NCBI GenBank assembly: GCA_026706505.1
Contig: JAPOYQ010000091.1
Location: 1 to 6,288 of the forward strand
Direction of reading: 5' to 3'
DNA: 6,288 nt
Source of the DNA: Gemmatimonadota bacterium
GTDB taxonomy: Bacteria > Latescibacterota > UBA2968 > UBA8231
Below the pieces are notes generated by a model. It did no database searches. It was given only the letters and a program-made list of their open reading frames with translations, and was not told where the DNA came from. The first letter of the stretch is position 1; the number at the start of each line of letters is the position of its first letter. The position numbers and the translations under genes were made by a program. This document shows positions 2,958-6,288 of this stretch, piece by piece.

Positions 2958-4217
2958 ATGTTCCGCGCTTTGTTGTCCCTCGCCCTTTTTGCGTCCGTCC
3001 TTTCCTGCTCAAAAGACGATCCTGTTTCCGCTCCTTCGCCAGCGGCCAAATATGTCATTGACGCTTGGCTGGTGCCTTCCCCGGCCAACGTGGACTTCAA
3101 GCCGGATGGTACGTGGTATCCGTTTCAGGTTCAAAGTAACCTTCCGGATCTGGATCAATTGCGGATCGTGATAAATCCAACGGGGCTTACAGCCGACCCC
3201 GTGCTGACCATAACCCACAGGAGGTCCACTACCAACTATTGCCAATGGGAGACGATGGCAAACAATTCGCTGACCCTGCCTCAAGGAGGCCGGTTTCACT
3301 TGGCTGCTTGTCGGCCCGGCACAGCCGCCGTGGTGATTCAGACGTATTCTGGAGTGCCTCTAGACACAATGCGTTTTGAGGTGAAAGCTCCTTCCGGGAT
3401 AGGCGGAAACCAACAGACCGAATCCGACTTCAACATCGAGCTGGTCTTCTTGAGAATGCCAGGCGACCCGATTTTGTCCCTTGAGCAAAAGAAAGTCTAT
3501 CGCAATGCCGCCGATCGCTGGGAAGAGGTCATCACAGGAGATGTACAGGACATCGACTTTACCTACGACCCAACAAACGACTGGAGTCCTCTTTTGGAAG
3601 CGAGCTATTCCGTGGACGATAAAGTGGACGATCTGAGAGTGTTCATACGAGTCATGGACCTTGAAGAAGACACAGCCGGTCTGGCGTGGAGACCTTGGGT
3701 GAGAAGTGTTGGTAAATTACCCATCATCGCAGAGATGGCTGTTGCGCCGGACTACAAAGACGATTTTTCGCTCATCATGCACGAGATGGGCCATTGCCTC
3801 GGATTCGATCTATCAAGCTGGGACCAACTCGGGCTTAGAAACAAGCGGGACAATACGTTCAAAGGATCCATAACGCGAAGTATTTTTCTCGCGTTGTCAG
3901 CAGGTGCCTATCCGGGCGGTTATGTGCCCATCGACGACGGCGGCGGCGCACACTGGAAAGACTCCGTCCTCGGTGATGAACTGATGATCTACGGGTGGGT
4001 TTGGCCTTACAAAACGCCCTTATCCATCATCACCGCGGCGGCCATGCTCGATTTGGGCTACCAAGTCAACCTCCAAGCGGCCGATCCCTATACCTTCCAG
4101 CAAAAAGCCGCAGCCAAGCCACATCCCCCAAAACCCCAGCCCCGATGTCATATCGTGCGCCGCCCCATCAAAGTAGCCGATGAAAAAGGACGCTGGATCG
4201 ACACCATTCAGCCTTAA
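2958..4217 (+). CDS. Secreted leishmanolysin-like (M8/metzincin-type) zinc metalloprotease lipoprotein
   Basis: The protein has 419 residues. Residues 1-17 are a lipoprotein signal peptide ending VLSC (Cys17), the same lipobox as the neighbouring lipoprotein, so it should be lipid-anchored outside the cytoplasmic membrane. Residues about 30-145 look like a beta-rich domain without a clear match. The peptidase region follows: YRNAADRWEEVI near 181-192, then HEMGHCLGFD at 275-284, giving the zinc ligands His275 and His279 and the catalytic Glu276. About 53 residues later comes HWKDSVLGDELMIYG (332-346), with His332 as the likely third zinc ligand and the ELM segment as a probable Met-turn, followed by ITAAAMLDLGYQVN. 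This HW...ELM...DLGY pattern is characteristic of leishmanolysin-related peptidases. The last 45 residues are Lys- and Pro-rich. The start is fixed by AAGGAGG in leader copy 3. A strong terminator ends the single-gene unit. Substrate unknown. Confidence 0.83.
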   Translation: MFRALLSLALFASVLSCSKDDPVSAPSPAAKYVIDAWLVPSPANVDFKPDGTWYPFQVQSNLPDLDQLRIVINPTGLTADPVLTITHRRSTTNYCQWETMANNSLTLPQGGRFHLAACRPGTAAVVIQTYSGVPLDTMRFEVKAPSGIGGNQQTESDFNIELVFLRMPGDPILSLEQKKVYRNAADRWEEVITGDVQDIDFTYDPTNDWSPLLEASYSVDDKVDDLRVFIRVMDLEEDTAGLAWRPWVRSVGKLPIIAEMAVAPDYKDDFSLIMHEMGHCLGFDLSSWDQLGLRNKRDNTFKGSITRSIFLALSAGAYPGGYVPIDDGGGAHWKDSVLGDELMIYGWVWPYKTPLSIITAAAMLDLGYQVNLQAADPYTFQQKAAAKPHPPKPQPRCHIVRRPIKVADEKGRWIDTIQP

Positions 4218-4221
4218 TAGA

Positions 4222-4259
4222 AAAAGGCCCTCTGGTCAGAGCGCACCAGAGGGCCTTTT
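4222..4259 (+). terminator. Rho-independent terminator after the protease gene (bidirectional form)
   Basis: AAAAGGCCCTCTGGT (4222-4236) pairs perfectly over 15 bp with ACCAGAGGGCCTTTT (4245-4259), with an 8-nt loop. The A tract and T tract at the ends allow it to act in both directions. It begins 4 bp after the TAA of the protease gene and is followed within 5 bp by copy B of the 38-bp repeat, the same order as after the first lipoprotein gene. Confidence 0.92.
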
Positions 4260-4263
4260 CAGG

Positions 4264-4301
4264 CTACACAACTCCGTGTAATTTCAAACGAACACACTAC
4301 C
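4264..4301 (+). repeat. 38-bp repeat, copy B
   Basis: It matches copy A (2761-2798) at 33 of 38 positions, with 26 identical bases at the 3' end, in the same orientation 1503 bp further on. The sequences on either side of A and B are unrelated beyond this unit, apart from both following a terminator. A possible inverted relative, TCCGTTTGAAGTTT (4510-4523), lies to the right and resembles the left end of the remnant at 1372-1385. Together they may mark an insertion-sequence footprint that once extended into 4300-4523. No transposase gene remains. Confidence 0.7.
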
Positions 4302-4319
4302 CTGGTCCCGTCCCTTTTC

Positions 4320-4487
4320 CTAGAGCGGCGCGATCAATGGCCGGCCATCTAACCGGGCTTTGAGTTGGGTCACAACCAACATGCGCCAGACCCCGGTTGT
4401 GTACGCGCTTGTCTGAGGGGTCCGCGCGACGCTTTTGGGACTATCCGTTGGAAACACATCTCTAAACATACATTCTAGCTCATCCAT
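4320..4487 (-). CDS. Possible 55-residue protein, doubtful
   Basis: On the minus strand an ATG (complement of 4485-4487), directly preceded by an in-frame TAA, opens 55 codons ending in TAG (complement of 4320-4322). The peptide starts MDELECMFRDVFPTDSPKS and ends with an amphipathic, protein-like stretch (WRMLVVTQLKARLDGRPLI). No Shine-Dalgarno precedes it, and I recognise no family. It runs opposite to the neighbouring genes and ends 18 bp before the 38-bp repeat. It could be a small phage gene, the remnant of a longer gene, or chance. The final 20 residues are the main reason for listing it. Confidence 0.28.
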   Translation of the reverse strand: MDELECMFRDVFPTDSPKSVARTPQTSAYTTGVWRMLVVTQLKARLDGRPLIAPL

Positions 4488-4525
4488 GCAGCGGCGTTAC
4501 CGTATTACGTCCGTTTGAAGTTTAG

Positions 4526-4559
4526 ACGCCCCGGTGGGAGCCCCGTACCGCTGGGGCGT
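4526..4559 (+). other. Stable hairpin in the upstream region of the terminase genes
   Basis: ACGCCCC (4526-4532) pairs with GGGGCGT (4553-4559), and directly inside it GGT (4533-4535) pairs with ACC (4547-4549), leaving a 3-nt bulge. There is no T tract on the plus strand, so it is not a normal terminator. It lies about 70 bp upstream of the terminase promoter, outside the expected transcript. Packaging (cos/pac) sites often lie near the small-terminase gene and contain dyads, so a packaging site is one possibility. This is conjecture from position. Confidence 0.35.
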
Positions 4560-4626
4560 TGGTGTGTTCTCGGCTTGGGCTTGACCCGGAAAAGGGCGAA
4601 AGGGTACGGAGGCCGTCCTCTGTAAG

Positions 4627-4657
4627 TTGATTTTTTTCTCTCTTTTAGTAAGATAAT
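4627..4657 (+). promoter_or_regulatory. Candidate promoter of the terminase operon
   Basis: TTGATT (4627-4632) is followed by a T-rich spacer and either TAAGAT (4649-4654, 16-bp spacer) or GATAAT (4652-4657, 19-bp spacer). Transcription would start near 4662-4664, giving a leader of about 35 nt that ends in the good ribosome binding site GAAAGGGG (4685-4692). The A+T-rich stretch 4622-4690 contrasts with the G+C-rich DNA on both sides, which supports a promoter here. It is the only promoter-like sequence between the preceding terminator and the terminase genes. Confidence 0.4.
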
Positions 4658-4698
4658 CCTGAACATTTGTGTATCGGCCCAAAAGAAAGGGGTAATAC

Positions 4699-5310
4699 AT
4701 GAGTGAATCTAAGGTAATTCCACTCCCAGACGACGAGGATGAGGCGGCGCATGAGGGTCTTTCCCTTGACAAACTCTCTGATGCGCAACTGGCGGCTCTT
4801 TCCAATGAAACAATACAGCGCCTCGAACTGGACCAGCGCAAGCAGCTCGCCTGCCGCTACTTAGTAGCCAACGAACAACGGGCGCGCAATGATCCCGAAT
4901 ACACAACCCTTGGATGGATTGCGGACCGGGTAGGCGTTGATGTTCGGGTGCTCTACCGTTGGCGCACGGAGGATTCTTCTTGGAATGCTCTGATGGAAGC
5001 CGAGCGCGAGCGTGCGGAATCGTACATTGGCGATCTGCCGCTGTCGAGCCGGAGAGGTCGTGCGAAGGCTCTACAAGAGATGTTTGATGATCCTAAAACA
5101 CCAGGGAGCGTGCGCCTCAAGATTTCCGAAAAGTTCGAGCGGTTTGAGGGAGACGGTGCCGCCGCCGTGAAGAAAGAAGCTGAAGGTGCCCGCGAACGAA
5201 TGCGTGAGAAGATATTGCAGGTAACCTCTAGGCTGTCGTCAGGCCCTCCCAGATCCCCAACCCGGCGGCATCCGTCGCCCAGCGAGCCCACAACCGATGA
5301 GCCAAGCTAA
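4699..5310 (+). CDS. terS: Phage terminase small subunit (putative, helix-turn-helix protein)
   Basis: The protein has 203 residues and lies directly before, and overlaps, a large terminase gene, the usual position of the small subunit that recognises phage DNA for packaging. Residues 1-45 are acidic. Residues about 68-95 contain a helix-turn-helix of the form TLGWIADRVGVDVRVLYRW, like the DNA-binding part of many small terminases (IAxxVGVxxRTLYRW). Residues 98-178 are charged and helical (MEAERERAES, KISEKFERFEG, EGARERMREKI), suited to oligomerisation into a ring. The tail from 181 is Pro/Ser/Thr-rich and disordered. The ATG at 4699 is chosen because GAAAGGGG ends 6 nt before it. The last 14 bases overlap the next gene in another frame. 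Family assignment rests on context plus the helix-turn-helix; I see no close named homologue. Confidence 0.72.
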   Translation: MSESKVIPLPDDEDEAAHEGLSLDKLSDAQLAALSNETIQRLELDQRKQLACRYLVANEQRARNDPEYTTLGWIADRVGVDVRVLYRWRTEDSSWNALMEAERERAESYIGDLPLSSRRGRAKALQEMFDDPKTPGSVRLKISEKFERFEGDGAAAVKKEAEGARERMREKILQVTSRLSSGPPRSPTRRHPSPSEPTTDEPS

Positions 5311-6288
5311 TCTTTCCCAGATTGTGCTGCTTGCCTACGCCTTCCGGCAGCAGGCACAGGACACCGGCCGTCCTATTGAGCAGCTCGTGGACGAGTGGCT
5401 CAACGAGGTGACCCCCGTGGAGGCCTTGGCTTTCCTGTATGATTGGGAGTCTTGGGCCAGACCCGACCAATTGCCGCCGCCGGGTGATTGGTCGGTGTGG
5501 TTGATTATGGGTGGTCGCGGTAGTGGGAAGACGCGACCGGGTGCCGAGTGGATTCTCCAAAAAGAACGGGAAGGGTACCGGCGGATGGCCCTTGTTGCGG
5601 AGACGGAAAATGATGGTCGCAAAATCATGGTCGAGGGCGAGTCTGGCCTCTTAGCGTGTGCCCCACCCGACAACCGCCCCGAGTATCATCCCGAAAACCG
5701 CGAGCTAATCTGGAAATCGGGCGCACGGGCTGATCTTTACTCTGGTGATAGCCCCGGCCAATTGCGTGGTCCGCAGCACGATGCCGCTTGGTGCGATGAG
5801 GTTGCCAAGTGGAAATATCCCGAGGAGGCCCTTGCTAATTTGGAGTTCGCGCTACGACTGGAAGAGAACCCTCAGTACGTCATAACGACCACACCGCGGC
5901 CGGTGGCCGCTTTGATTAAGCTGATGAATGATCCCAGCTGCGTCACCGTCCAGGCGGACACGTATGCGAATGCGGCCCATCTACCAGCCAAGTTCATCCA
6001 GCGAATAGAGCAACGCTACGCCGGCACGGAGCGTGGACGCCAAGAGATTGATGGCGAATTACTGGAGGACATAAAAGGGGTCCTGTGGAAATTGTCGGCT
6101 ATCAACGAAACGCGGATTCACAAGCCGGCGGAACAACCCACCTACTCTCGCAAAGTCATTGGCGTCGATCCGCAAGGCAACGAAGCATCAGGCATCTGGC
6201 TGCCCAATGAAGACGAGGGCAGCGAAACGGGCATCGTCGTCTGTGGGGAAGGCAGCGACGGGCGCGGCTATGTGCTCGACGACCGGTC
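5297..6288 (+). CDS. terL: Phage/GTA-type terminase large subunit, N-terminal 330 residues (runs off right edge)
   Basis: This is the packaging ATPase and nuclease that drives DNA into the phage head. Seen in sequence: an adenine-binding-type lead-in, RPDQLPPPGDW (55-65); Walker A GGRGSGKT (72-79) followed by GAEW; MVEGESGLL (111-119); YSGDSPGQLRGPQHDAAWCDE (148-168), containing the Walker B acid pair Asp167-Glu168; the coupling motif TTTPRP (197-202); GRQEIDGELLED (247-258); and the start of the nuclease domain VIGVDPQG (287-294), with Asp291 a likely metal ligand. This order and wording match the HK97/gene-transfer-agent type of large terminase (the Terminase_6 group). Two oddities are Pro81 where the family usually has Ala (GKTRAGAEW), and about 7 extra residues between the nuclease Asp and TGIVV. 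The ATG at 5297 lies inside the 3' end of the small-subunit gene with no strong ribosome binding site, implying translational coupling. The rest of the nuclease domain is outside the window. Confidence 0.93.
   Translation, partial: MSQANLSQIVLLAYAFRQQAQDTGRPIEQLVDEWLNEVTPVEALAFLYDWESWARPDQLPPPGDWSVWLIMGGRGSGKTRPGAEWILQKEREGYRRMALVAETENDGRKIMVEGESGLLACAPPDNRPEYHPENRELIWKSGARADLYSGDSPGQLRGPQHDAAWCDEVAKWKYPEEALANLEFALRLEENPQYVITTTPRPVAALIKLMNDPSCVTVQADTYANAAHLPAKFIQRIEQRYAGTERGRQEIDGELLEDIKGVLWKLSAINETRIHKPAEQPTYSRKVIGVDPQGNEASGIWLPNEDEGSETGIVVCGEGSDGRGYVLDDR

Noticed and set aside
1441..4301. Integron with attC sites between the lipoprotein modules
   Set aside because: The repeats lack the paired RYYYAAC/GTTRRRY core sites and the long imperfect palindrome of attC. 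No integrase gene is visible.
1..6288. tRNA or rRNA genes
   Set aside because: No cloverleaf with a TTCRANNC-type arm and matching acceptor stem, and no rRNA-like conserved blocks, were seen on either strand.

Overview
The window appears to join three kinds of DNA: a left part of mostly non-coding and decayed sequence, a central pair of secreted-lipoprotein gene modules, and a right end that opens a tailed-phage DNA-packaging cluster. The organism is probably a Gram-negative-type or Chloroflexota-like bacterium. I lean to Chloroflexota because a gene remnant at 1442-1527 begins with the LRDRLSRLSEASLRI-type leader that I associate with GAF sensor proteins of that phylum. This is a weak inference, not a taxonomic call.

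Layout. Bases 1-98 (minus) are the start of a small helix-turn-helix protein that runs off the left edge. Bases 99-1140 hold no convincing intact gene, only a cluster of GATAG-type motifs, a terminator-like hairpin and the 3' part of a decayed reading frame (785-1027). Bases 1142-1441 hold a promoter, a structured leader RNA without a gene, and a short repeat that resembles a mobile-element end. That repeat cuts off a minus-strand gene which still has its promoter and ribosome binding site. Bases 1650-2755 hold a divergent promoter region with three helically phased AATATCAC boxes, a second copy of the leader RNA, a PPC-domain lipoprotein and its terminator. Bases 2761-4301 repeat the same order: a 38-bp repeat, a third diverged leader, a leishmanolysin-like (M8) zinc-protease lipoprotein, a terminator, and the same 38-bp repeat again. 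Bases 4320-4690 hold one doubtful small minus-strand ORF, a hairpin and a promoter. Bases 4699-6288 encode the small and large terminase subunits, overlapping by 14 bp; the large subunit runs off the right edge.

The most interesting object is the leader RNA, present three times (about 1175-1366, 1726-1879 and 2825-2952). Each copy has an apical hairpin with a shared GGGTNGCTCCC core, an RGGYGAAT box, a GACTT box and a second hairpin. Each also has a long-range stem whose 3' strand directly touches the Shine-Dalgarno AAGGAG, and an upstream anti-Shine-Dalgarno segment. Paired positions change together between copies (GTGGCA/TGCCAC against GTGAT/ATCAC, for example), which is evidence of selection on RNA structure. 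Two copies sit directly in front of secreted lipoprotein genes, so this looks like a translational riboswitch-like control element. I do not recognise it as any riboswitch class I know.

The lipoproteins would be anchored outside the cytoplasmic membrane, one with an adhesive or interaction-type PPC fold and one a metalloprotease. Their identical promoter-leader-gene-terminator-repeat layout suggests exchangeable cassettes, possibly carried beside or inside a prophage.
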